A stretch of 64,000 bases of DNA, from contig CAVXOW010000006.1 of NCBI GenBank assembly GCA_963763485.1, positions 124,001-188,000 on the forward strand. Direction: 5' to 3'. Below, in pieces: positions 15,836 to 24,887 of the stretch; position 1 is the first letter of the stretch; every line of letters starts with the position of its first letter. The translations under genes were made by a program, and so were the position numbers. Origin of the DNA: CAWCKS01 sp963763485. GTDB lineage: Bacteria > Pseudomonadota > Alphaproteobacteria > Rhizobiales > Xanthobacteraceae. The notes under the pieces are model-generated. The model was not told where the DNA came from and did no database searches. It was given only the letters and a program-made list of their open reading frames with translations.

Positions 15836-16807
15836 ATGAAAAGCATTGCAGTCCTCACCTCAGGCGGCGACGCGCCGGGCATGAACGCGGCGATCCGGGC
15901 CGTCACGCGCAGCGCGCTCGACCTGAACATGACGGTCTATGGCGTGCGCCAGGGCTTTCAGGGCCTCGTCAACGACCAGATCAATCCACTCAGCGCCCGC
16001 GAGGTCGGCGGCATCATCCAGATCGGCGGCACGTTTCTCGGCAGCGCGCGCTGCAAAGAGTTTCGCGAGGAAAGCGGCCGCTCGAAGGCGCTGCGCAATC
16101 TCGCCCAACGCGGCATCGAAGGCCTCGTCGTGATCGGCGGCAACGGCTCGCAGACCGGCACGCAGCTCCTCGGCACGCTCGGCTTTCCGGTGGTCGGCGT
16201 CGCGTCGACCATCGACAACGACCTCTACGGTACCGACGTCACGATCGGCTGCGACACCGCGATCAATGTCACGCTGGAGGCGATCGACCACCTGCGCACC
16301 ACAGGCTCCTCGCACAGCCGCGCCTTCCTGGTCGAGACCATGGGCCGCGACTGCGGCTACATCGCCACAATGGCCGGCCTCGCCGGCGGCGCCGAAGTCA
16401 TTTCCGTGCCCGAGAACGAGGTCCCTGCGCGCGAGATCGCCGAACGGCTGCGCGCAGCCTATGAGCGCGGCAAGACCCACGCCATCGTCGTGATCGCCGA
16501 GGGCGTGAAGGAAAACTCAACGAAGATCATTTCCCATTTCGAAACCAACAAGCAGATGGTTGGCTTCGAGCTGCGCACCACCGTGCTCGGCCACGTTGTG
16601 CGCGGCGCGCCGCCGACCGCATTCGACCGCGTGTTGGCGACACGGCTGGGCGTCAACGCGGTCAAGGCCTTGAGCGACGGCGAGTTCGGTGTGCTGGTCG
16701 GCTGGCAGAAGGGCGTGGTGACGCGCACGCCGCTCGCCGAGGTTGCCGGCCGCACCAAGGCGATCACGACGGAGCTCGTCGAACTCGCCCGCGTGCTGGC
16801 GCGGTAA
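15836..16807 (+). CDS. pfkA: 6-phosphofructokinase
   Basis: The 323-residue enzyme has the PfkA fold: LTSGGDAPGMNAAIR at the N-terminus, catalytic STIDND, MGRDCGYIA and GHVVRGAPPTAFDR. It phosphorylates fructose-6-phosphate at C1. The phosphoryl-donor motif usually written GGDGS reads GGNGS here, so the Mg-binding Asp of the E. coli enzyme is Asn. The Gly that distinguishes ATP from PPi enzymes (GGDDS) is kept, which favours ATP, but donor choice should be treated as open. The gene is monocistronic and divergent from galM. Many alphaproteobacteria rely on the Entner-Doudoroff route, so a PfkA is of some note. Confidence 0.92.
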   Translation: MKSIAVLTSGGDAPGMNAAIRAVTRSALDLNMTVYGVRQGFQGLVNDQINPLSAREVGGIIQIGGTFLGSARCKEFREESGRSKALRNLAQRGIEGLVVIGGNGSQTGTQLLGTLGFPVVGVASTIDNDLYGTDVTIGCDTAINVTLEAIDHLRTTGSSHSRAFLVETMGRDCGYIATMAGLAGGAEVISVPENEVPAREIAERLRAAYERGKTHAIVVIAEGVKENSTKIISHFETNKQMVGFELRTTVLGHVVRGAPPTAFDRVLATRLGVNAVKALSDGEFGVLVGWQKGVVTRTPLAEVAGRTKAITTELVELARVLAR

Positions 16808-16816
16808 TGCTGGCCG

Positions 16817-17887
16817 CTAGCGCTGGCCAAGATTGATCGTTACACCGGACAGTCCGCGGATGTATCGCGCGAGATTGTCCATGGCGGCATCCGAGCCAAA
16901 CGCGCCGCCGTAAGTGGCACCCGTAATTCTGCTCCCCACCACCGGAACCAGCTGCGCCATGCAGCGGAAGACCTGGAAGTAGCGCACGGCATCGCCGTCG
17001 AGCGGACGCCTTGCAGCATAAGCGCGGCGATAGTTGCTTAGGATGCGTGCGATGACAATTCGCAGGACCGGCCTCAGGAAATCGGGAACATCGAACCGCA
17101 CATTTGCAATGTTGGCGATTGCCGAGCCGACGTCCATTTCCGCTGGCGCCAAGACGACGTTCGTCCAATCGATTACGCCGGTAACCCCGCCGTGGTTAGC
17201 CATAATATTCAGCGGATGGAAATCGCCGTGGCAGATGGTTTGTCGCAACGAGCTGGGCCGGCGCAGCAGCAGCCAGTCGATCGCGGGCTTAAGGCCGTCG
17301 AGCGACAGTCGCGTCACCGCTGAGGCCAGCGATGACAACTGCCCATCGAGCGTGATGCCAGCCGGATCGAGTCCGCCCGCGCTCACCGCAGCGAGCAGCG
17401 GTGCCGGGTCCAGTACATGAAGGCGAAGCTGCACGTCCACCCAGGAATCGGTGATGTCGCGCTGGATCGACGGCACTCGCAGCAATCCGCGTGCGGTTGC
17501 GAACGCCGAGCGCCCGCCGATGATCCGGTTAAACTCGTGCGCGAGCGGCTTGCCGGCGAGCCGGGTCATCACCGTGAATGGCGCGCCGAGCGCCTGCGCA
17601 TCAAGCTCGGCGATATGAACCGCCGGCACGGGATAATTCTGGCCGTTCAGCCAGTTGTGGACGATGCCCTCAAGCTTGACCCGCTGCGGGTTGGTGCCCG
17701 CGCGGTTGAGACGCAGGATCAGCGGCCCGCGAAGCGGCTCCGGCGCGTCATTGAGCGCGAAGCCAAAGATCGATGCGTCATAACCGCCGGAGATGCGCGC
17801 CGGCGGCTCCGAATAGGAAAGCCCGGTGAGCTCGAACTTGCGCGCCAGATAGTTCAAAAATTGTGTCGCGACCTCGGTATCGTCCAT
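16817..17887 (-). CDS. Phosphotransferase of the APH/choline-kinase fold
   Basis: The 356-residue protein has the Brenner motif CHGDFHPLNIM with catalytic Asp, and the metal-binding Asp in GVIDWTNVVLAPAEMDVGSA. The N-terminal part has a nucleotide-binding-like segment (RISGGYDASIFGF). These mark an aminoglycoside-phosphotransferase/ecdysteroid-kinase-like enzyme. There is no link to antibiotic resistance genes, so a metabolite or small hydroxyl compound is a likelier substrate. It converges on pfkA with a 9-bp gap. Confidence 0.82.
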   Translation of the reverse strand: MDDTEVATQFLNYLARKFELTGLSYSEPPARISGGYDASIFGFALNDAPEPLRGPLILRLNRAGTNPQRVKLEGIVHNWLNGQNYPVPAVHIAELDAQALGAPFTVMTRLAGKPLAHEFNRIIGGRSAFATARGLLRVPSIQRDITDSWVDVQLRLHVLDPAPLLAAVSAGGLDPAGITLDGQLSSLASAVTRLSLDGLKPAIDWLLLRRPSSLRQTICHGDFHPLNIMANHGGVTGVIDWTNVVLAPAEMDVGSAIANIANVRFDVPDFLRPVLRIVIARILSNYRRAYAARRPLDGDAVRYFQVFRCMAQLVPVVGSRITGATYGGAFGSDAAMDNLARYIRGLSGVTINLGQR

Positions 17888-18023
17888 CGGGCCAGACTAG
17901 AGCATTATCCGAGAGCGCGTAACCGCGAGGCATTGATCGGTTGGCGCGTCGCTCCCCTGGCCGGTCCCGTCCAATTGCAGGGCGACCACCCGCGTGCGGC
18001 TCGCGTCCTGGCACCGGCACTGA

Positions 18024-19908
18024 TCATTGTTGATGCTTGGTGCCATCCACCAGCAGCCGGTCCGCAATGGCTTTAACGAGGAATCGGGAGCCCGCCTCGG
18101 ACAGGTGAATGGCATCGGTCGCGACAACATCGTCGGCCGTCGGGCCGACGCGCGTCAAGCAGCCGTCAGCGTTGCATAACGCCTGCCAGGCGGAGATGTA
18201 TTCGACCCCTTCCGCTTCGCTCAATCGTTGCATCAGGAGATCGTCGTCGGCACCCGAAACGCCGGCCGCAATCCGCTCCGGGCTAGCGTGCTGGAATCGA
18301 TAAGCGTTGACGATGGCAAGGGGCAGCGTCCGCTTCCATCGCGGAACCGGTCCGAGGATCACAATGCGCGGAATGCCCCGGGCTTTCAGCTGCCTTAGGG
18401 TGTCCTTGAAGCGCTCGAGTTCATGGTCATGACTCCAGGCAGCGTGGAGCAGCAAGATGTCCGGGTGCGATGCCTTGATCGATCCGAGCACAGTCTCGGC
18501 AATCCCGTCACACCAGGCATGCGTTCCAGTTGCGAGGATTGGCGCGCACTGTGCGGCCTCAAAGTGCGCGAGCCGGACCTGCAAGGTCCCCTGGACCTTC
18601 TCGAGCCCGGGGAGAAGTGCAGCCGCCGTCGAGTCTCCCCACAGAAACAAGAGAGGCTTGTTCCCCTGTTCGACGCAGTTCGCGCCAAACGACCCAGCCG
18701 TCCCGTCAAGAAAGCACTTGTCGCTGAACCCGGAATTGTTACGCGGCGCGAGCCGCGCGACCGCGCGAATGTCCGGCGGAAAGCGAAACTCGAAGCCCGA
18801 TGCGACCGACGTGACGAGACCGGCAATCCCGAGCACGCCGAGGCCTGCCACCAGCTTTGGGACCATGCCCGGTGCGCGGCGGATCGGGAGCTCGACGAAG
18901 CGATAGGTCAGCCAGGCCAGCACGATCGACAGCGCAACTGTCAGCAAGACTTCGAGAATTCGTGGACACGCCGTTTTGCAAGGTCGCGAGGTACGACAAC
19001 AAGGGCCAATGCCAGAGATAGAGAGGATAACTGATCAATCCAATCCACACCATCAGTCGGCTCGAGAGAACGGCGTGGTTGATCCAGCTCCCGGCCGACA
19101 TGATGATCAGCAACGCGCCTGCCGTCGGCAGCAGCGCGTACAGGCCCGGGAACGGAATCGTCCTGTCGTAGCAAAGCGCCGCACCGCCGATCAACGCAGC
19201 GCCGGCGATGGCCGCAAGATTGGCGCGGGCTCCGTAGCTTGCCTTGGTGAGGTTCGGACGGTTGGCAAAATGATGCGCGGCCAGTCCGCCGACCAAAAGC
19301 TCCCAGGCTCTCGGGATCGGCGCATAGAACGACCACTGGCTGTAGCCAAGGAAGATCAGGAGGCTCGTGACGAACGAAACCGCGGCAATGCCGATCATCC
19401 AGGATTTTCGCAGGCGCGAGCCTGCGAGCAACAAGGCCAGCGGCCAAAAAATGTAGAATTGCTCCTCGATCCCGAGCGACCACAGATGAAGCAGCGGATT
19501 CTCCGCCATATCCGGATCGAAATATCCAACGTGCCGGAGCTGGAAAAGGTTGGATACAAAAGCGGCGCCGGCGACCATGTTCTCGCCGAGCAGCGCGAAA
19601 TCCTGTGGCATCAGCAGCAGCCACCCGAGCGCATAGGTGACCAGCAGGACGACGGCCAGTGCGGGAAAAATTCGACGCACGCGCCGCGCATAAAAATCCA
19701 GCAGGCGAAACTGTCCGGTCTTGATTTGCGAGAGAATGATGCGGGTGATGAGAAAGCCCGAGATCACGAAGAAGATGTCGACGCCTATGAAGCCCCCCGG
19801 AACAAGTCGAGGGCCGGCGTGATAGGCGACCACCAGCAGGATCGATACGGCGCGCAGACCGTCAATGTCCGAGCGATAGAGCCTCGTGTCGCTGCGGGAA
19901 AGTTCCAC
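18024..19908 (-). CDS. OafA/YrhL-type acyltransferase with C-terminal SGNH domain, frameshifted
   Basis: The N-terminal part, from ATG 19908, is an acyltransferase_3 membrane domain: YRSDIDGLRAVSILLVVAYH, GGFIGVDIFFVISGFLI, RRVRRIFPAL and HLWSLGIEEQFYIFWP. At about 18950 the sense passes to another frame (LTVALSIVLAWLTYRFVELP) and continues to 18024 as a periplasmic SGNH domain with the Ser block LLFLWGDSTAAALLPGL and the catalytic pair TDAIHLSEAG. Joined, the protein has about 627 residues, the usual length for such fusions. They transfer acetyl groups to lipopolysaccharide, exopolysaccharide or peptidoglycan. The break is a single indel near 18950. No polysaccharide cluster is adjacent. Confidence 0.85.
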
Positions 19909-20385
19909 GGTTTGGTGCGTGTTCGAAGACTTTTGGGGCGAGGTTCGCTGGGACGAGATTTGCGACCTTTAGCGGCCGGCAGGGCCAAAGTCCACATGCG
20001 CGCCCTCCCCTCGCGCTGAACGAGCGCGTTGCGTGCGGCGCAGTGCAAGTGGCAATTGCAAATTGATTCCGTCCCTTCTAATCTTGCGTCAGACGGCGCT
20101 CGCACGACAGACTGATGCAGGCTGAAATCGTGCGGTGTCAGGAATACCCGCTGCAGCGCGGGACTGGCATTCTGGTCAAGCCTTGCCGCCCCTTTGCGGC
20201 ACAAAAAGCATCCAAAAACACCTCTTCGAATTTCTTGGAATTGCGGACCGGCGGCTTCGCTTATCCCGAAGCCATTGTTCTGACAGGGCCGACGACCATC
20301 CGCACACGACACATGTTGAGCTGAACTGCTGGAGAGCTGACTGCTGGAGAACTGAACTGATTCAAGCATAACCGGAGGAGCGCAG
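19909..20385. other. Intergenic region of 477 bp
   Basis: It separates divergent acyltransferase and MFS genes and so holds both promoters. Short frames inside (for example 20115-20324) show no family features. The only structure I see is the 15-bp tandem repeat at 20326. Confidence 0.45.
20326..20355. repeat. Two tandem 15-bp repeats before the MFS gene
   Basis: CTGCTGGAGAGCTGA (20326-20340) is followed at once by CTGCTGGAGAACTGA (20341-20355), differing at one base. It lies 31 bp before the ATG of the transporter, within the likely leader. It may be a slippage product or a regulator site. Confidence 0.55.
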
Positions 20386-21674
20386 ATGACGATGACTGCT
20401 GAAATGCCCGGTCAAGTCCCGTGGTGGAAAGAGCCGACCAAGGATCAATGGGTCGCGTGGATCGCGGCCTGGCTCGGCTGGACCCTCGATGCCTTCGACT
20501 TCACCATCTTCCTGCTGATCATGGTGCCGATCGCTGAAACGTTCAACGTGTCGCTGATCGAAGTGACGGCGGTGTTCACCGTGACATTATGGCTTCGGCT
20601 GGTCGGCGCCGTCGGCTCCGGCTGGCTCGCCGATCGGGTCGGCCGCAAGTTGCCGCTGATGATCTCGATCCTGTGGTATTCGATCTGCAACCTGCTCGCC
20701 GGTATCGCGCCGAGCTTCGCGTTGCTTTTCCTGTTCCGTGCGTTGCTCGGCATCGGGATGGGCGCAGAGTGGCCGGCCGGTGCGGCGCTTGCCATGGAGT
20801 CGTGGCCGACCCGCTCGCGCGGGCTCATGAGCGGGCTGCTGCAGGGTTCGTGGAGCCTCGGGTTCCTGGCATCGAGTGCCGCCTATGGCTTGCTCTATGA
20901 CGTGATCGGCTGGCGCGGATTGCTGATCCTCGGCGTGCTGCCGGCTTTGGCCGTCGTGTGGATCCGCATCTACGTCAAGGAACCGGCGATCTGGGTGGAG
21001 AACCGCCGCCTTCAGCGCGAGCAGCACAAGGAATTTCGTGCACCGCTGCTCGAGATCTTCCGCCCGCGCGTGCTCGGGAACACCATCACCGCGTGCCTGT
21101 GGATGGCGTCGAGCTTCATCATCTACTACGCGGTCTATGGCATGTTCGCCACGCACCTGCAGAAGGACCTGCACTTGACCGCGGCGATGGTCGCGATGCC
21201 GATCGCCCTGGCCAATCTGGTCGCATTTCTGGCGAGCGGCTTCTGGGGCTACATCGCCGACATCTTCGGCCGCAGGTGGGCGATGATCATCCCGGCAGCG
21301 ATCGGCGTCTTCATAACGCCGCTCTATCTGTTCTCGGATTCGTACCCGATTGTGGCCGGCGCCTTCATTGTGCAGGGCGTGTTCCTCGGCGCCATCTATG
21401 GACAAATCCGTCATACCTGACCGAGCGGTTCCCGACCGAGGTGCGGGCGACGGCGTCGGCGTTCTGCTATCATCAGGGCGCGATCTGGGCCGGCTTCACC
21501 GGGCCGGTGCTCACCTACTTCGCCGTCACCCAGCCGCTCGGCTTCACCTGGCCGATGTTCATCACCACAACGGTTGCCGCGATCGTGTTCGTCGCGACAC
21601 TGCTGTTCAGCCCGGAGACCAAGGGCAAGGAGCTCCTGGCGGAGCTCGAGCTGGTCGAGTCGCCTGCCGAGTAG
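20386..21674 (+). CDS. MFS transporter (SHS/NanT-like), frameshifted
   Basis: The ATG at 20386 is preceded by CGGAGGAGCG. The N-terminal half has the MFS motifs DAFDFTIFLL and GWLADRVGRKLPL, and the second half has GYIADIFGRRWAM. At about 21403 the sense passes from one frame (AIYGQ) to another (NPSYLTERFPTEVRATASAF) and continues to 21674. Adding one A to the CAAATCC run repairs it to about 430 residues with 12 helices. The ERFPTEVRATASAF segment is typical of the sialate/lactate:H+ symporter group. A proton-coupled uptake of a carboxylate or acidic sugar is likely, but the substrate is not evident. Confidence 0.85.
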
Positions 21675-21736
21675 CGATGATCGCGGCCGTTGCACCAGCG
21701 GCCGCGGTTTTCCTTGCGCCTGCAGAAATCGCTAGT

Positions 21737-22762
21737 TCACAAGAAGGCACCTGGAGCGAGGTGGCGGATCAAGCTTGATCGCAAGCTTGATCTCTTGGGA
21801 CGCTCGCGGTCTGCCGCGCTGACAACAAACGGGTCGGTGTAGTATCTGGCGCCGGCGGCTTTGGCGATCTCCGCGACATGGGCGGTCATTGCCGGTGAGC
21901 CCGCCGTGTACACGATATCGCGCGGCGACAGGATCGGCATGTGATCGGTCGGCCGCCCGACGCGAAGTGCATCGGAAAAATCCGTCGGCTCCAAAACCAC
22001 CGGCACGATGCTGACATTGGGAAACCGGGCCAGCCGGCACAGCGCACGCAGCATGTACAACGATTTGACGCTCCGGGCGCCGACGATGAGGATCAACTCG
22101 CGCTGCGGCCGCTCGAAGATCGAAGCGACGGCGATCGACCACATCGGCGCAAAGCCGGTCCCGCTCGATACCAGTACCGTGCCGCCGGCATGATCAGGCC
22201 GAAAGAACGCGGCACCGAACGGACCACTTACCTTGACGCTGTGACCGATCTGGATTCGGTTGCCGAGTGCCGATGAAACGCGCCCACCTGCCACCACGCG
22301 GATGTGAAATTCCAGGACGCGATCGTCGGGGCCACCGTTCAAGGGAAAGGTCGGGCTGAAGCTGCGCGCCGGAAATCCCCGAAACTGCACCTTGCAATAC
22401 TGGCCGGACAGAAATTTCAGCGGTCTTGAAAGCTCGAGGCGAACACCGACGATGTCGCGCGCGAGGGGAGTCAGGGTCTTCACACGCCCCGACACCGACT
22501 GGGCTTCCGGCATCTTCTCGGTCGCGATCTGCAGGTCCGAGACGACGCGACTCTGGCAAGCGTGTACGAGGCCGCTGCCGTCGTCTACGTCGCCGAACAC
22601 CCGGCCCTTCACCAGCCTCACCCGGCAGGCGCCGCAGATGCCGGAGCGGCAATCATGCGGCAGGTCGACATTGTTGCTCAGCGCCGCATCGAGCAGCAGG
22701 TCGCCGCGCCGGGCGAGAAAGGACAAGTCGTTGACTGTGACCTTGCAGAATTTCCCCATCAT
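21737..22762 (-). CDS. 2Fe-2S ferredoxin / FAD-NAD(P)H reductase fusion
   Basis: The 341-residue protein joins a plant-type 2Fe-2S domain (CRSGICGACRVRLVKG and a later HACQSRV cysteine) to a ferredoxin-reductase module: FAD motif ARSFSP, then GPFGAAF, then VSSGTGFAPMWSI and GARSVKSLYML for NAD(P)H. This is the layout of oxygenase reductase components (BenC, XylA) and of NQR-F-like enzymes. The ATG at 22762 overlaps the stop of the upstream cytochrome gene (ATGA). No oxygenase is nearby, so the natural partner is probably that cytochrome. It would take electrons from NAD(P)H via FAD to the 2Fe-2S centre. Confidence 0.88.
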   Translation of the reverse strand: MMGKFCKVTVNDLSFLARRGDLLLDAALSNNVDLPHDCRSGICGACRVRLVKGRVFGDVDDGSGLVHACQSRVVSDLQIATEKMPEAQSVSGRVKTLTPLARDIVGVRLELSRPLKFLSGQYCKVQFRGFPARSFSPTFPLNGGPDDRVLEFHIRVVAGGRVSSALGNRIQIGHSVKVSGPFGAAFFRPDHAGGTVLVSSGTGFAPMWSIAVASIFERPQRELILIVGARSVKSLYMLRALCRLARFPNVSIVPVVLEPTDFSDALRVGRPTDHMPILSPRDIVYTAGSPAMTAHVAEIAKAAGARYYTDPFVVSAADRERPKRSSLRSSLIRHLAPGAFL

Positions 22763-24594
22763 TCCACCTCGAGCCGGATCGGCCGCACGTGCCGCGTGTG
22801 CCGGACTTGACTGTGATCGAACGCGGCGACGCGCATGAACGCGCCGCTCTTGATCGCGACATCGTAGCGGCTGTGAGTGTCGAGCTTGCGCGCCACCTCG
22901 AGCGCCCAGCGTCCCGATGCCCAGCGCGCAGCGCATCGGATGTCGGCGCGGTCGCCGCTGAACTCGCCGTTCACGATCACGCCGGGAATCACGGTGCCGA
23001 CCGGTATGCGGCTGTCGGCGTATGGCGAATACGGCACCAATTCCGCTTCGGTCATGAACCAGCGTGTTTGCTCGCCGTCGCTATGGTCAGGATCGAGATC
23101 GAGTTGTCCCATTGCTTTGGTCATCGCGGCGAGGTCCCTGGGCAGTCGGCGCGGGATGACGTGCTTGAAGTCGCCGCCGCTCCGTGCATCGAAGTTATCG
23201 GCATAACCGGCGGTTCCAGGATCGGGTGCGAAGCCGCCTCGATACGGCACCTTGCCCTCGGCCTGAGCCTCCGCAACCTCGGCAGGTGGTCCGAAATGGT
23301 CGTCGTCCATCCAGCCGGCTGCGCCAGTGCTGGTCGCTTTCCACTGCCAGACGTCGACGTAGGTGTTGCTGTCCATCGTGTAGTGCAGGCCGCGGCCGGT
23401 CGATGTCGGTGGCGCATCGGGCAGCGGTTGCGGGCTTGCATGGAACGTACGGTCGCCTGCCAGGGTCACGTCGAGCGTCGTCAGCAGGACCGAGAACTTG
23501 TCTTCATTGTATTTGTGCTCATCGCCGCGCTCGTAACCGTCATGCAGCAGCGTCCAGCCGTCGGCGGTCTTCTTCAACGGAAGCTGCTTCAGCGAACGGG
23601 TCGGGTCCTCCCAGACGAACAGGAAGTAGGCCCAGGTACCATCATGCACGGCGCGAATTTCGACCCGCGTTTCGCCCGTGCCGTCGAAGTTTCCACCCTG
23701 GTTCGTCATCACCGTGAACGGTTTGATATTGCGCCACACCGGGTCGGAGGTTTCGCCGTCGAGCAGCGGCGCATCGGCGCTGTCAATGCGATAAACTTCG
23801 AGCGTATCGGTCGCCTCGCGATCGATTGCGACGATCAGGCCCGCGCCGGTGACGGCAACCGCCAACGCGACAACCAGGGGATTGGATTGAGCGACGGAGC
23901 TGCGCCTCGCCGGGCGAGGTCGCACGGCCTGCGATCGTCCAGAGGGACCGGTATCGTTTGCGGTGCTCGCGTGCCCCGGCAGGTCTTGCGGAGCAAGCTC
24001 GGATGACTGCTCCGCGAGTAGTGTCAGCAACTCGCCGGCATCGAGTTCAGGCGGCGGTGACGCGAGCCGCGTTGGGCGGACAATGCGTAGCAACTGGGCC
24101 CAACCACCGATCCGGTAATGCGCCAGAAGGTGACAGAGAACGAAGCCCGGAACGGTCCAGGTCGCGATCCAGTGCAACCGGTTGGTGCTGCTGCCGGCCC
24201 CAATGCCGAAATAGAGCAGGCCCCCCGTGACGATCAGCGACAGCAGGGCGACAAAGAATGCCCAACAGAGCAGGATATTGAACGCGCCGAGCTGGACGGA
24301 ACCGCGTCCGAACAGGCCACGCAGACGGATCGTGTCGAGCGCAATGCGCCGCTTCAGCCCGGAGCGTACGATGTAGACCGCATACGCGATCGCTACCGCG
24401 ATGATGACGATCGCCGCCTGCATGTGGGCGGTCCAGACCTGTTCGTGCGGAAGCACGCCGTCAAACAGATTGATCCAGCGCCGATCCGGCGCTTCGGTCG
24501 CAATTCGCAGGCCGGTCAGAAACGCAACGACAAGCGCAACGACAAGCGCGGCATGGAGCAGCACGGTGCCGTAGTCGGTCCTCCGCGCCCTCAT
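22759..24594 (-). CDS. Cytochrome b561-type membrane domain fused to ethylbenzene-dehydrogenase-like haem domain
   Basis: The 611-residue protein has an N-terminal four-to-five-helix cytochrome b domain (residues about 1-175) with membrane histidines (LLHAALVV, WTAHMQAAIVI, RLHWIATWTVPGFVLCHLLAHYR). A Pro/Arg linker with a further helix (about 240-260) follows. The periplasmic part (about 270-611) matches the EB_dh haem-b domain (DDPVW-like ETSDPVWRNIKPF, YFLFVWEDPTRSLKQLPL, DVWQWKATST), as in the gamma subunit of ethylbenzene and DMSO-type dehydrogenases. It is coupled to the downstream 2Fe-2S/FAD reductase. Together they could form a transmembrane electron path between cytosolic NAD(P)H and a periplasmic haem. 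No molybdopterin enzyme is adjacent, which is unusual. Confidence 0.85.
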   Translation of the reverse strand: MRARRTDYGTVLLHAALVVALVVAFLTGLRIATEAPDRRWINLFDGVLPHEQVWTAHMQAAIVIIAVAIAYAVYIVRSGLKRRIALDTIRLRGLFGRGSVQLGAFNILLCWAFFVALLSLIVTGGLLYFGIGAGSSTNRLHWIATWTVPGFVLCHLLAHYRIGGWAQLLRIVRPTRLASPPPELDAGELLTLLAEQSSELAPQDLPGHASTANDTGPSGRSQAVRPRPARRSSVAQSNPLVVALAVAVTGAGLIVAIDREATDTLEVYRIDSADAPLLDGETSDPVWRNIKPFTVMTNQGGNFDGTGETRVEIRAVHDGTWAYFLFVWEDPTRSLKQLPLKKTADGWTLLHDGYERGDEHKYNEDKFSVLLTTLDVTLAGDRTFHASPQPLPDAPPTSTGRGLHYTMDSNTYVDVWQWKATSTGAAGWMDDDHFGPPAEVAEAQAEGKVPYRGGFAPDPGTAGYADNFDARSGGDFKHVIPRRLPRDLAAMTKAMGQLDLDPDHSDGEQTRWFMTEAELVPYSPYADSRIPVGTVIPGVIVNGEFSGDRADIRCAARWASGRWALEVARKLDTHSRYDVAIKSGAFMRVAAFDHSQVRHTRHVRPIRLEVE

Positions 24595-24887
24595 CTGCCG
24601 GTACTTTCGTCGCGACCCAAAATTGTGGCGACGTACCGCAGTGCGCGGCCGTCATAACCAAGCGGACCGCGATTGCAATGCGCAAAAAACAACGTGCGGC
24701 CTGGATTGCCGCTCTTGTTGCCACCCACGTGATACTCTCCCCAAGGAAACAGCGCCTCGTCACCCGTCGATGGCGATATCCTCCTTTCGCTCGGCCGCGG
24801 GACGGTGATGGATCCGTCCACGCGGCAGCGTTTCGGTAGGCCCCACTTCGCCCGCCTGAAGGCCCGATGCTGCGCCGTCAGCCCCAC
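24591..24887 (-). CDS. Hypothetical 98-residue protein coupled to the cytochrome gene
   Basis: The frame ends with a stop that overlaps the ATG of the cytochrome gene (ATGA), the same coupling as between the next two genes. It has no membrane segment and no motif I recognise; a segment reads PGRTLFFAHCNRGPLGYDGR. The 3' end of the T1SS candidate overlaps its first 10 bp. It could be a genuine small partner, or a chance frame. Low certainty. Confidence 0.3.
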   Translation of the reverse strand: MGLTAQHRAFRRAKWGLPKRCRVDGSITVPRPSERRISPSTGDEALFPWGEYHVGGNKSGNPGRTLFFAHCNRGPLGYDGRALRYVATILGRDESTGR

